From: Holophagaceae bacterium UBA1801
GTDB taxonomy: Bacteria; Acidobacteriota; Holophagae; Holophagales; Holophagaceae
Reading direction: 5' to 3'
Length of the DNA stretch: 31,390 bases
Assembly (NCBI GenBank): GCA_002319925.1
Contig: DCFP01000159.1
Location: forward strand, 1-31,390
Shown: positions 8,140-16,597 of the stretch, one piece after another
Layout: every line of letters starts with the position of its first letter
How positions within the stretch are numbered: the first letter of the stretch is position 1
Made by a program: the position numbers and the translations under genes
The notes under the pieces: model-generated
What the model was told of the DNA's origin: nothing
Database searches by the model: none
What the model saw: the letters and a program-made list of their open reading frames with translations, nothing else

Positions 8140-8832
8140 TCAAGGTTTGGGCGGCTCCGTTAGCCAGTCGTCCGGGGTCGGTTCCCGGGGTCCCAGGATC
8201 GTATCGGGCGGGAACAGGACATCCAGATAGGCTAGGTGACGGGCGAGATATTCCCGGCCCCAGAAGCCCAGGCGGGAGTACCAGGGATGCTCTTCGGTGC
8301 TGGCGGGCACGCCCCAGGCCTCCATGCCCAGGCGCTGCGCGATGAACAAGGCTCGCGGCAAATGGAAATCGGAGGTGACCACCACCACGTGGTAGATGTT
8401 GAAGATGGAACGGGCTCGTTTGAGGCTGTCATAGGTTCTTCGACCCGCATAGTCGCTGATGATGGCGGTGACGGGCACGCCCTGCCGCACCAGCCATCTC
8501 CGCATGGCCATGGGTTCGTTGTAGTTGGCCTCGCGGTTGTCGCCGGAGACCAGGAACCACTTCACCTTGCCGGATTGATAAAGCTGCAAGGCTGTCTCCA
8601 AGCGGGTCTCCAGCACCTGGGTAGGCTCGCGGTCAGAGGTAACGGCCGCCCCCAGGATCAGCACCGGTGTCTGCGTAACAGGCAATTCATTCGCTTGGAA
8701 GATATGGCCATTGGACTGGCGGGGAAACCAGACGAAGGTCCAGTACAGATCGGATCCGATCATCAGGATCAGGGCTATCCATATCCAACGTCGGGGTTTG
8801 CCGCCAAGGGTGATCAATCCTGAGATGCTCAT
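8140..8832 (-). CDS. SanA/YdcF-like DUF218 membrane-anchored protein
   Basis: The 230-residue protein has one N-terminal membrane anchor (WIWIALILMIGSDLYWTF) and then a DUF218 domain. Recognisable family segments are PVLILGAAV near residue 56, KVKWFLVSGDNREANYNEP, RRTYDSLKRAR and the strand VVVVTSDFHLPRALFIAQRLGM. SanA and its relatives act at the cell envelope; SanA affects vancomycin sensitivity in E. coli, but the reaction is unknown. The ATG at 8832 lacks a clear ribosome site. It is the first gene of a two-gene unit with the DUF457 protein, reading away from dnaB. Confidence 0.8.
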   Translation of the reverse strand: MSISGLITLGGKPRRWIWIALILMIGSDLYWTFVWFPRQSNGHIFQANELPVTQTPVLILGAAVTSDREPTQVLETRLETALQLYQSGKVKWFLVSGDNREANYNEPMAMRRWLVRQGVPVTAIISDYAGRRTYDSLKRARSIFNIYHVVVVTSDFHLPRALFIAQRLGMEAWGVPASTEEHPWYSRLGFWGREYLARHLAYLDVLFPPDTILGPREPTPDDWLTEPPKP

Positions 8833-9003
8833 CGTGAGTAAGCATAGACCTTTCGGGTTCGCTCGGAAATTCTCGCTGCTCGCTAAGCGGTCCGTGCCAA
8901 CGCAGCCAACTGTGTCAGACTCGTCGGGTGGCGTCGCCTGTCAGCCGTACGCCGGCTTCAATGAAAACCCTCTCGAGGGTCACGCTTTTCTTGGAATTCC
9001 TGC
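8833..9003. promoter_or_regulatory. Divergent promoter region between the DUF218 gene and dnaB
   Basis: This 171-base spacer must serve two divergent genes. I cannot assign a clear -35/-10 pair to either. A perfect small inverted repeat, ACCCT-CTCG-AGGGT (8967-8980), sits 23 bases before the dnaB start. It could be an operator or a hairpin in the dnaB leader. Its function is unknown. Confidence 0.3.
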
Positions 9004-10365
9004 ATGGCCGATTGGCTTCCAGAACGATTACCCGAGGATGTTGAGGCCGAGCGGGCTCTCCTGGCGACCCTTTGCGCCCCCGGCGCGGAGCTTGCGGCAA
9101 AGGATCTGGCCTTCCAGCTGCAAGAGGACGATTTCGTCCACCCGGCTCATCGCGCGGTGTTCAAGGCTTTGCGCGATCTCATCGAGGGCCAGATCGACAT
9201 CAACCCACTGACGCTCAAGGATGTTCTGGACCAGAACGGCGATCTGGGGCGCGTGGGCGGATATCCAGGATTGATCGAGCTGTTGGGCGCCGAAGAAGTG
9301 GGCCGTCCCCAGGTGCTGGCGGATCTCCTTTCCCGCAAACATAAACTCCGTCAATTGATTCGGCTCGGCGCGCAGATGGTGCGCCAGGCCGCGGAAGAGG
9401 AGGCACCGCCGGAAACCCTGGTGGAGCAGGCGGCCACGGATCTCATGCGCCTGGCCCAGGGGCGCCAGCGCAAGGATTTGCAGCACGTGGGCGACGTGGC
9501 GCGGGACGCCATGGAATCCCTGCTGGACCGCTTGGAAGGGCGTGGCTCCAGCGGCCTGCGCGTGGGCTTCTCACGTCTGGATTCCATCACCCAGGGGTTC
9601 CAGCCGGGCAATCTCATCATCCTCGCAGCGCGTCCCGGCATCGGGAAAACCGCGCTGGCCCTCAATTGGCTCCTGCGATCCGCGATGTACCACAAGGCCC
9701 ACGCGGCCTTTTTCTCCCTGGAAATGAGCAAGGAGGAGGTTTTCAGCCGCATCCTCTCCGCTCACGCCCGGGTGAACATGAAGCACGTGCAAGCGGGGGG
9801 CTTCGACGATGCTGTGCAGGCTCAGCTCCTGCGCAGTCGCGACGCTCTGATGGAACTGCCCATCTTCATCAACGATCAAGCCGCCATCACCGTGCGGGAG
9901 ATCACAGCCATGGTGGACCGGCATTTGTCCCAGTCCAACCAGAAGCTGGATCTGCTCATCGTGGACTACCTCCAGCTCCTCAGCAGCCCCCAGGACAGCC
10001 GGGCCGCCAAGCAGAGCGAGGCCGTGCGCATCGGCGAGATCAGCCGCGCCTTCAAGCTCCTGGCCAAGGACCACGGCATCCCCGTGGTCGTGCTCTCCCA
10101 GCTCAATCGCGAGGTGGAGCACCGGCAGGGCGGCCGTCCGCAGCTCTCGGACCTGCGCGATTCCGGCGCCATCGAGCAGGACGCCGACATGGTGATGTTC
10201 ATCCATCGCCGCATGAAGCCCACCATGGAAGGGGAAGAAGAAGACCGGTCTGCGGAACTGCTCCTGGCCAAGCACCGCAACGGCCCCACGGGCGTCGTGC
10301 CGCTCTACTTCGAAGGGGAGTTCGCGACGTTCAGGGAAATGGAGCGCACCACCGATTCCGACTAG
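9004..10365 (+). CDS. dnaB: Replicative DNA helicase DnaB
   Basis: The 453-residue length is normal for DnaB. The N-terminal helical domain (DVEAERALLATLC, then DFVHPAHRAVF) leads into a RecA-type ATPase domain. Walker A is ARPGIGKTAL (Lys215), followed by FFSLEMSKEE, the Walker B strand LLIVDYLQLL, and VVVLSQLNREVEHR and LSDLRDSGAIEQDAD, all standard DnaB-family blocks. The hexamer unwinds duplex DNA at the replication fork and contacts primase through its N-terminal domain. There is no intein in the usual insertion sites near the P-loop or SQLNR. The gene is followed after nine bases by a HAD hydrolase on the same strand. The ribosome site before the ATG is weak. Confidence 0.97.
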   Translation: MADWLPERLPEDVEAERALLATLCAPGAELAAKDLAFQLQEDDFVHPAHRAVFKALRDLIEGQIDINPLTLKDVLDQNGDLGRVGGYPGLIELLGAEEVGRPQVLADLLSRKHKLRQLIRLGAQMVRQAAEEEAPPETLVEQAATDLMRLAQGRQRKDLQHVGDVARDAMESLLDRLEGRGSSGLRVGFSRLDSITQGFQPGNLIILAARPGIGKTALALNWLLRSAMYHKAHAAFFSLEMSKEEVFSRILSAHARVNMKHVQAGGFDDAVQAQLLRSRDALMELPIFINDQAAITVREITAMVDRHLSQSNQKLDLLIVDYLQLLSSPQDSRAAKQSEAVRIGEISRAFKLLAKDHGIPVVVLSQLNREVEHRQGGRPQLSDLRDSGAIEQDADMVMFIHRRMKPTMEGEEEDRSAELLLAKHRNGPTGVVPLYFEGEFATFREMERTTDSD

Positions 10366-10374
10366 GACATCTGC

Positions 10375-11043
10375 ATGACGCTCCGCTACCGATGCCTGCT
10401 GCTGGACCACGACGACACCGCCCTGGACAGCACCGCGACCATCCATCATCCGGCCCACGTGGCTTCCATGGCCGCACTGCGTCCCGGCCAGCCGGCCATC
10501 GATCTCGCGGGCTTTTTCCTGAAGAACTTCGAGCCCGGTTTCCAGGCATTCCTGCGTCAGGAACTTGCCTTCACCGAGGACGAAATGCAGGTGGAATACG
10601 GCATCTGGCGGGAATTCACGGAGCAGGGCAGGCCCCACTTCTTCCCGGGATTCCTGGATGCGCTTGAGACCTATCGCAAGGCGGGTGGCCTGTTCGTGGT
10701 GGTCTCCCACTCGGAAGCGACAACCATCCGGAGGCACTACGAGCAGGCCGGACGAGGCTGGATGCCCGATGAGGTCTTCGGCTGGGAGGCTGGCGAGGGC
10801 CGTCGGAAACCCGCACCTTGGCCGGTGCTGGAAACCCTCCAGCGCTTCGATCTGAGCCCTGAAGAAGTGCTCGTGGTGGATGATCTGAAACCGGGCATCC
10901 TCATGGCCCAGGCCGCCGGAGTCCCGTCCGTGGCGGCGGGGTGGGCGCACCAGCTTCCCGCGATCCGCGCCTACATGAAGACGAACACCCTGGGTATTCT
11001 CGAAAGCATCGGGGACTTTGCGGAGTTCATCCTGCAGGCGTGA
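10375..11043 (+). CDS. HAD-superfamily phosphatase
   Basis: The 222-residue protein has all four HAD motifs: DHDDT (nucleophile Asp11, acid/base Asp13), Ser in VVVSHSE, Lys in GRRKPAPWP, and the acidic VVDDLKPG. Residues between motif I and II form a mainly helical cap (type C1). The layout resembles phosphoglycolate phosphatase-like members, which hydrolyse small phosphate esters in the cytoplasm, but the substrate cannot be read from sequence. The gene begins nine bases after dnaB with AGGA seven bases upstream, so the two are probably co-transcribed. Its 3' end faces the RmlD-like gene with only 20 bases between them. Confidence 0.85.
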   Translation: MTLRYRCLLLDHDDTALDSTATIHHPAHVASMAALRPGQPAIDLAGFFLKNFEPGFQAFLRQELAFTEDEMQVEYGIWREFTEQGRPHFFPGFLDALETYRKAGGLFVVVSHSEATTIRRHYEQAGRGWMPDEVFGWEAGEGRRKPAPWPVLETLQRFDLSPEEVLVVDDLKPGILMAQAAGVPSVAAGWAHQLPAIRAYMKTNTLGILESIGDFAEFILQA

Positions 11044-11063
11044 GGCAAAATCTCCTCGCCGGA

Positions 11064-11948
11064 TCACTGTGCATCGAAATACTCGCGGACGCAGCGCAGG
11101 AGGCTCTCTTCAGCGGGAGGGAAGGATACACCGAGGCTCGCCAGTTTCCCGCAGTGAATGCGAAGATCCCTCGGGTGATCCTTGAACCGTTCCATGTCTG
11201 CCACGAGTATGTCTCCGGTGCGATGTTCCAGTCCCAGGGCCTTGAGCATCAGCGCGGCCGAGTCGTGCGTCGATAGCGCGTTCTCGCTCCCAGCGTGATA
11301 GATGCCCCCAGGCAGATCCAGGATCTTGCCGAAGCGCTCCACCAGGTCGTGCACATAGGTGATGCCCCGGAATTCATGGCCGGGCAACGTCAGTGGCTCG
11401 TTGCAAAGGGCAGCGCGGAGCACGTTCCAGGCAAGGTTGCTGCTGGTTCGCTTGTGCCGCTCCGGGAAACCGAAGAGCCAGGTGAGCCGGAGCACCACGG
11501 CCTCCGGTGCCTGGGCCAGCACCAGCCGCTCCGATTCCAGTTTCTGCCGTCCATAAACCCGATTGGGAAGAGGCGCGCATGACTCGTCGTAGGGTCCCGC
11601 TTCCGGATTGCCGTTGAAGACTTGATCGGAACTCAAGTGGATGAGCTTTGCGCCCACAGCGGCGCAGGCCTTCGCCACGTTGAAAGCGCCATCCACATTG
11701 ACCTGCTGGGATCCCGAAGGATCCCGCTCGCAGGCATTCGTATCAGACACAGCCGCTGCGTGGATCACGTACGCGGGTTGGATCGTTCGGAGCGCCGCGA
11801 GCGTTTCCGACTCCGATGTAATGTCCGCGGCCCGGTGATCCAGGCCGATTACCGTTCCCCGCTGCGCGAGTCCATCCATCAACCGCGAAGCAAGGAAGCC
11901 GCTGGCGCCGGTGATCGCGATCGGTCCATGGGAGGGCGTGCGGGTCAA
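11064..11948 (-). CDS. RmlD-like NAD(P)-dependent sugar-nucleotide reductase
   Basis: The 294-residue protein is an extended short-chain dehydrogenase. The cofactor loop is ITGASGFLAS, and VIHAAAVSDTNACE with HLSSDQVFNG match the RmlD (dTDP-4-dehydrorhamnose reductase) subgroup. The catalytic pair is YGRQK. RmlD makes dTDP-rhamnose, but no rmlABC genes are in the window, so the substrate may differ; relatives include the regulatory beta subunit of methionine adenosyltransferase. The only usable start near the family's N-terminus is TTG at 11948, with a modest GGGA nine bases upstream. It is a single-gene unit divergent from recG. Confidence 0.8.
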   Translation of the reverse strand: MTRTPSHGPIAITGASGFLASRLMDGLAQRGTVIGLDHRAADITSESETLAALRTIQPAYVIHAAAVSDTNACERDPSGSQQVNVDGAFNVAKACAAVGAKLIHLSSDQVFNGNPEAGPYDESCAPLPNRVYGRQKLESERLVLAQAPEAVVLRLTWLFGFPERHKRTSSNLAWNVLRAALCNEPLTLPGHEFRGITYVHDLVERFGKILDLPGGIYHAGSENALSTHDSAALMLKALGLEHRTGDILVADMERFKDHPRDLRIHCGKLASLGVSFPPAEESLLRCVREYFDAQ

Positions 11949-12109
11949 GGTCGGTTCCCAGAAGTTCTGACTTGATTGTCGAAGGGAATTCCGGATGAGT
12001 GCAAGCGACTCTGTGCCCCTGAAGGTTCAGATGAATGGGTGCTGGAGATGAGACGGAAACTTTGAGAAAGTGTCTTCTCCTCTTGTTCGGGGATTTTCCT
12101 TTTCAATCC

Positions 12110-14209
12110 ATGGCCGCATCTCCATCCATTCCCTTTTCCGCGAGGCTCACGGTGCTCCGTGGCGTGGGCCCCGCGTACGAAGCGGCTTTCGGGGAGAACG
12201 GCATCGAGACCGTGCGGGATCTGCTACTGAATTTGCCGTACCGCTACGTGGACCGGGGATCGGTGCTGAAGATCGGAGAGCTGGACCGGCGGCCCATCCA
12301 TGCGGATATCGAGCGGGAGATCGTGACCGTGCTGGGGGTGATCAAGGATCTGCGCCAGACCACGACCCGCGTCCAGCGCATGGCCCTGATGGAAGCCCTC
12401 ATCGACGATGGCACGGGCTCCCTGCGTTTGATCTGGTTCAACCAGGCCTACCTGGCCCGGGTGCTGAAACCGGGCGATCGCGTGCTGGTTTTCGGCCCCT
12501 TGAGCATGGGCCGCCATGGTCTTGAGATGCGGGGGCCTGCATTCGAGATCATGGGACGTGGAGGAGATGTTTCCGAAGATCTGTGGGTGCGCCGCTTCCT
12601 GCCCTTGTATCGCAAGATGGGGCCCCTCACGGGACGAGTGCGGCAACGCCTGGTGCAGGAGGCGCTGCCAAGGATTCACGTTCCGGAAGAGTGGCTCCCC
12701 ATGGAACTTTCTCGGGGGCTGCCCGACACCCTGTCTGCCCTGCGACTGCTTCATCAGCCCACGGACGAGAGCGATCCCGGAGAGCTGGAGTCCCATGCAA
12801 CTCCGGCCCATCAGCGCTTGGCTTCCGAAGAACTGTTTGCCTTCGCGCTGGGCGTGACCCTGCGCAGGGCTGGGCGCATGAAGCGGCGCGGCATGGTGGT
12901 GCCCACGAGCCCTGAGCTCCGCGAGCGGCTGAAGGCCTTCCTGCCCTTCCGCCTTACCGGCGCTCAGCGCACGGCCTTCAAGGAGATCGTGGATGACCTG
13001 ACTTCCGGTCGCGTCATGCACCGTTTGCTCCAGGGTGACGTGGGATCAGGCAAGACCCTGGTGGCCTTCCTGGCCATGGCCATGGTGGCTGAAACCGGCG
13101 GACAGGCCGCGCTGCTAGTGCCCACCGAAGTGCTGGCCCGCCAGCACGCGGCGACCTTCGAACGGCTCCTTGGTGAGGAAGCACCGCGCATGCAGTTGCT
13201 CCTGGGTGCCATGAAGGCCGCTGAAAAACGCGCGGCCCAGGAGCGCATCGCCAGTGGCGAGGCCAGGTACATCGTGGGCACCCATGCCCTTTTCCAGGAG
13301 AGCGTCGCCTTCTCGAAGCTCGAGCTGGTGGTCGTGGATGAACAGCACCGCTTTGGTGTGAAGCAGCGCGAAGCCTTGAAGGGAAAGGGACTGGATCCCC
13401 ACTGGCTGGTCATGAGCGCCACACCCATTCCACGATCACTGGCCCTGGCCATCTTTGGTGATCTGGAACAATCGGTGCTCGATGAACTTCCCCCGGGACG
13501 GCAGCCCATCACCACGCGGCTCATGGATCCCGATGGCGCGGAACGGGCCTGGGATCTGGTGGAGCGGGAACTGGACACGGGGCACCAGGCCTTCGTTGTC
13601 AGCCCGGCCATCGATCCCACCGACGAAGGCAAGGTTCAATTGCGGGATATTCAGGCCATGGAAGGCTTGATCCGGGGCCGGTTTCCGGAGACGCCCATCG
13701 CCGTGGTGCACGGGCGGCTCAAGTCCGAGGAGCTGGAAACCCGCATGGAAGCCTTCGTGAAGGGCGAGGCGAAGATCCTGCTGGCCACCACGGTCATCGA
13801 GGTGGGCGTGGATGTCCCCAATGCCACGGTGATGGTGGTGGATCACGCGGAGCGTTTCGGGTTGTCCCAGCTCCATCAGCTGCGGGGGCGCGTGGGGCGC
13901 GGCAAGGCGCCAAGTCATTTCGTCATGATCAGCGGCAGCGAAACGGAACGTCTCCAGGCGCTGGTGGAGACCCACGACGGCTTCCGCATCGCCCAGCGGG
14001 ACCTGGAACTCCGCGGTCCCGGCGAGTTCTTCGGCACCCGGCAATCGGGCCTCCCTCAGTTCCAGGTGGCCGATCTCGTGCGCGACCGGCAGCTTCTAGC
14101 CAAGTGCCGGGAAGCCGCCGAGAAGGTGGCCCAACGCGGGCTGAGCGAGGCCCAGATGGCCTGGCTGAAGCAGGAACAGGCGCGGTTGAAGCTGGCGGAG
14201 ATCAGCTGA
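12110..14209 (+). CDS. recG: ATP-dependent DNA helicase RecG
   Basis: From the ATG at 12110 the protein has 699 residues, close to E. coli RecG (693). An in-frame ATG at 12035 would add 25 residues that do not resemble the family. The N-terminal wedge/OB domain (VLRGVGPAYEAAF; DRVLVFGPLSM) is followed by helicase motifs: LTGAQRTAF, Walker A GDVGSGKT (309-316), LVPTEVLARQH, DEQHRFG, SATPIPRSLAL, TTVIEVGVDVPN and QLRGRVGRG. The RecG C-terminus (RDLELRGPGEFFGTRQSG) is present. RecG drives branch migration and fork regression during recombination and replication restart. It reads toward the metallopeptidase gene 30 bases downstream. Confidence 0.97.
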   Translation: MAASPSIPFSARLTVLRGVGPAYEAAFGENGIETVRDLLLNLPYRYVDRGSVLKIGELDRRPIHADIEREIVTVLGVIKDLRQTTTRVQRMALMEALIDDGTGSLRLIWFNQAYLARVLKPGDRVLVFGPLSMGRHGLEMRGPAFEIMGRGGDVSEDLWVRRFLPLYRKMGPLTGRVRQRLVQEALPRIHVPEEWLPMELSRGLPDTLSALRLLHQPTDESDPGELESHATPAHQRLASEELFAFALGVTLRRAGRMKRRGMVVPTSPELRERLKAFLPFRLTGAQRTAFKEIVDDLTSGRVMHRLLQGDVGSGKTLVAFLAMAMVAETGGQAALLVPTEVLARQHAATFERLLGEEAPRMQLLLGAMKAAEKRAAQERIASGEARYIVGTHALFQESVAFSKLELVVVDEQHRFGVKQREALKGKGLDPHWLVMSATPIPRSLALAIFGDLEQSVLDELPPGRQPITTRLMDPDGAERAWDLVERELDTGHQAFVVSPAIDPTDEGKVQLRDIQAMEGLIRGRFPETPIAVVHGRLKSEELETRMEAFVKGEAKILLATTVIEVGVDVPNATVMVVDHAERFGLSQLHQLRGRVGRGKAPSHFVMISGSETERLQALVETHDGFRIAQRDLELRGPGEFFGTRQSGLPQFQVADLVRDRQLLAKCREAAEKVAQRGLSEAQMAWLKQEQARLKLAEIS

Positions 14210-14239
14210 AGCAGTCAGGCTAGGAGTGCGGGAGTCAAT

Positions 14240-14617
14240 GTGTTCTGTGTGAGCCGCGAGGAATTCGAAGCCATGGTGAAGGAAGCCATGGATGCGCTGC
14301 CGGAAGTATTGCAGGACAAGATGAACAACGTGGTGATCGTAGTGCAGGACTCGCCCACCTGGAACGAGTTGCAGGCAGTCCGCGCGAAGCCGCAGAACAG
14401 CCTGTACGGCCTCTATCGCGGCGTGCCATTGACCAAGCGAGGCTCCCACTACGACCGGGTCCTGCCCGATCTCATCACCATCTACCGTTCCACCCACGAG
14501 ATGATGTGCGATAGCCTCGAGGAGCTGCGGAGCCAGATCCACGGCACCGTCCGCCACGAGATCGCCCACCACTTCGGCATCGATGACGAGCGGCTGAAGG
14601 ATATCGGCGCCTATTAG
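14240..14617 (+). CDS. Small zinc metallopeptidase (Zincin_1 family)
   Basis: The 125-residue protein is a minimal zincin. VRHEIAHHFGIDDERLKDIGAY near the C-terminus holds the HExxH zinc site and the conserved trailing acidic and glycine positions of the Zincin_1/DUF1025 family. The N-terminal half (FEAMVKEAMDALPEVLQDKM, then VVIVVQD) also fits. The start is GTG at 14240 with GGGAG about five bases upstream. An ATG two bases earlier runs into a stop after four codons. It lies 30 bases after recG and may be co-transcribed. Substrates of this family are not known to me. Confidence 0.87.
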   Translation: MFCVSREEFEAMVKEAMDALPEVLQDKMNNVVIVVQDSPTWNELQAVRAKPQNSLYGLYRGVPLTKRGSHYDRVLPDLITIYRSTHEMMCDSLEELRSQIHGTVRHEIAHHFGIDDERLKDIGAY

Positions 14618-14652
14618 CGCTTATATGGATTGGCTTTCAAACGGATAAAAGC

Positions 14653-14761
14653 ATTACCACCAAGAGCACCAAAGCCGCACCAAGACCACCAAGAAACGCT
14701 GGCTACGACTGCATTCCTTGGTGATCTTGGTGCGCTTTCCTTGGTGAACTTGGTGGTGAAT
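14653..14761. repeat. Inverted repeat made of tandem CACCAAGA-type units (element A)
   Basis: The left arm (14653-14696) reads as four successive units of about nine bases: CACCAAGAG, CACCAAAGCCG, CACCAAGAC, CACCAAGAA. The right arm (14712-14761) is close to its reverse complement, with a few mismatches and a small insertion, around a loop of about 15 bases. A further ACGGAT (14641-14646) pairs with ATCCGT (14781-14786). Between two convergent genes it could act as a two-way terminator, though it lacks a long T run. It shares its architecture, not its unit sequence, with the repeats at 23948-24019, 26303-26400 and 29744-29828. Confidence 0.85.
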
Positions 14762-14787
14762 CTTATTTGGTCGAGTGCGAATCCGTA

Positions 14788-15546
14788 TTAGCCCTCGCCG
14801 AGCACCTCTTTCAGACGCGCATGGCCGCTGCGGCTGACCGGAACCTTGGTGCCGTCCGTGAGCACCGCCACCCAGCTTTCCGTGCGGGTCCGTTCCAGGC
14901 GCACCAGGCGATCCAGCTGGATGATGAAGGAGCGATGGACCCGCAGGAACTTGCCCGGGTCCAGGCGCGGCTCCAGGCTCGAAATCGTCTGCTGCTTCAA
15001 GTGCCCCTTTTCCGCGGTCTTCAACAGCACGTAGTCATCCTGGGCTTGGATATAGTCCAGCTTGGAAAGGGGAATCACGGTGACCCGGGTGCCGTCCTTG
15101 ACCACGATGCGGTCGAGCAGTTTTCCTTCCTTCGCCGTCGCCGCGAGGGCCACCGGATCAGGTGTAGTGGATCGACTTTCACCGCACTTCCCCTTGGCCA
15201 GTTTCAGGGCTTCCTCGAAGCGTTCTTCGCTGAAGGGCTTAAGTAGGTAATCCACGGCGTGCACTTCAAAGGCCTTGAGAGCGTGACGATCGTGGGCGGT
15301 GATGAAGATGGTGACGGGCCGGGGATCCAGCAATTCCAGGACCTCGAAGCCATCCAGCTTCGGCATCTGGATATCCAGGAACAGGAGATCCGGCTTCAGC
15401 TCCGAGGCCGCGCGGACGGCCTCGAAGCCGTCTCCGCACTCTGCAACAATTCGGATTTCGGGGTGCTCGGCCAGGTGTTCCTTCACCAGGGCCCGGGCCA
15501 GTTCTTCGTCGTCCACGATGAGTGCTGTGTAGGTGCGTTCAGTCAT
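14788..15546 (-). CDS. LytTR-family response regulator
   Basis: The 252-residue protein has a receiver domain (VDDEE acidic pair, phospho-acceptor Asp58 in LFLDIQMP, Thr and Lys in FITAHD and YLLKPFSEE). A linker follows, then a LytTR DNA-binding domain from about residue 148 (RIVVKDGTRVTVIPLSKLDYIQAQDDYV and FLRVHRSFIIQLD). LytTR regulators of the LytR/AlgR type commonly control envelope genes. The ATG at 15546 is chosen because GGAG lies nine bases upstream; in-frame ATGs at 15555 and 15564 lack a site. It overlaps the end of the LytS-like kinase by eight bases, making the two a cognate pair. Confidence 0.93.
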   Translation of the reverse strand: MTERTYTALIVDDEELARALVKEHLAEHPEIRIVAECGDGFEAVRAASELKPDLLFLDIQMPKLDGFEVLELLDPRPVTIFITAHDRHALKAFEVHAVDYLLKPFSEERFEEALKLAKGKCGESRSTTPDPVALAATAKEGKLLDRIVVKDGTRVTVIPLSKLDYIQAQDDYVLLKTAEKGHLKQQTISSLEPRLDPGKFLRVHRSFIIQLDRLVRLERTRTESWVAVLTDGTKVPVSRSGHARLKEVLGEG

Positions 15547-16597
15547 GGGAGTCATCTCCAGCATCGATGGGGAAGGTCATCGCCACCACGAAACCCGCTT
15601 CGAGGGATTTCGCCTCGAAGGAAGCTCCGTTGCCGTACCGCCCTCGCAGTCTGCGCTTCACCTGCTGCAGCCCCATTCCCAGGCCGGCGGGAACATCCGC
15701 CTCGGGATCGCGGGCATTTTCCAGCAGGACTTCCACGAATCCATTGCTCGCATGCGCGGAAAAGCGCAGGATGCCGCCTTCGGGAAGTTGCGCGATACCA
15801 TGCTTGATGGCGTTCTCCACCAGGGGCTGCAGCAGCAGGGTCGGGATCTCCGCTTTTTCCGCCTCGGCATCCACGGACCACTCCACTCTGAGGCGGTTTC
15901 CGAAACGGATCTGCTCGATGTCGAGGTAGGCGCGGAGGAGCGTCAGCTCTTCGGCCAGGGGCACGATGGGCCGCTCGCCCAGTTTCAGGCTCTTGCGCAG
16001 GAAGTCCGCCAGGAGCACGCACATTTTCCGCGCGCCCTTCGGGTCTATGGAGGTGAGGGCGCTGATGGAGTTGAGGCTATTGAACAGGAAGTGCGGATTC
16101 AATTGGGCCCTCAACGCCTTCAGTTCCGCTTCCCGGGCCAGTTCCCGGAGTTCCTGCTCTGTGCGCAAGGATTCCTCCGAATGCTGGTGGGCGATGATCA
16201 CGTAGTGCATGGCGACCGTGACCAGGTACATGAAGGAGCCCGTGAGACCGAAGGAAACCCAGCCCTGCCAAGTCAGGTAGTGGGGCGGCAGGAGCTGGAG
16301 GTGCTTGGAAATGGCGAGGAGCAGCGCCGACCAGAGGCCGCCCATGACGAGGGCAGAGCCGATCCAGCCCGCCGCCAGCGTGGGCGGGGGCGTGGAGCGC
16401 AGAGGCAGGGCGCGGCAGGAGTAGTAACTGTAGGGGAACAGCACCGCGGCCAGGCCAGCCGCGATGGCCGCGAGCAGGATGGCCTCCTTCCAAGGGGCGC
16501 TCTCGATCCGCGCGGAAAACAGGAAGACGACGCCAAAGGCGAGCCACCCGAAAAGGTAGCCCGCCAGGAGCGCACGGCTGCGAATCAGTGGATGCAT
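15539..16597 (-). CDS. LytS-like membrane histidine kinase (His_kinase/YehU type)
   Basis: This 352-residue protein has four predicted membrane helices (about residues 10-30, 40-58, 74-96 and 112-136), then a short coiled segment (EESLRTEQELRELAREAELK). The kinase core has LRAQLNPHFLFNSLNSI (phospho-His169) and an HATPase domain (LVENAIKHG; GLGMGLQQVKRRL). There is no extracellular sensor domain, so the membrane region itself or a partner probably senses. Its ATG follows the TAG stop of the LiaF-like gene with no base between, and the regulator gene overlaps its end. The two upstream membrane proteins are the likely partners or the regulated products. Confidence 0.92.
   Translation of the reverse strand: MHPLIRSRALLAGYLFGWLAFGVVFLFSARIESAPWKEAILLAAIAAGLAAVLFPYSYYSCRALPLRSTPPPTLAAGWIGSALVMGGLWSALLLAISKHLQLLPPHYLTWQGWVSFGLTGSFMYLVTVAMHYVIIAHQHSEESLRTEQELRELAREAELKALRAQLNPHFLFNSLNSISALTSIDPKGARKMCVLLADFLRKSLKLGERPIVPLAEELTLLRAYLDIEQIRFGNRLRVEWSVDAEAEKAEIPTLLLQPLVENAIKHGIAQLPEGGILRFSAHASNGFVEVLLENARDPEADVPAGLGMGLQQVKRRLRGRYGNGASFEAKSLEAGFVVAMTFPIDAGDDSHD

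Noticed and set aside
9004..10365. Intein in DnaB
   Set aside because: The P-loop and SQLNR regions are continuous and the total length is that of an ordinary DnaB.
12035..12109. 25-residue N-terminal extension of RecG
   Set aside because: The ATG at 12035 has a GAAGG nearby, but the added residues do not resemble RecG and the length from 12110 matches the family.
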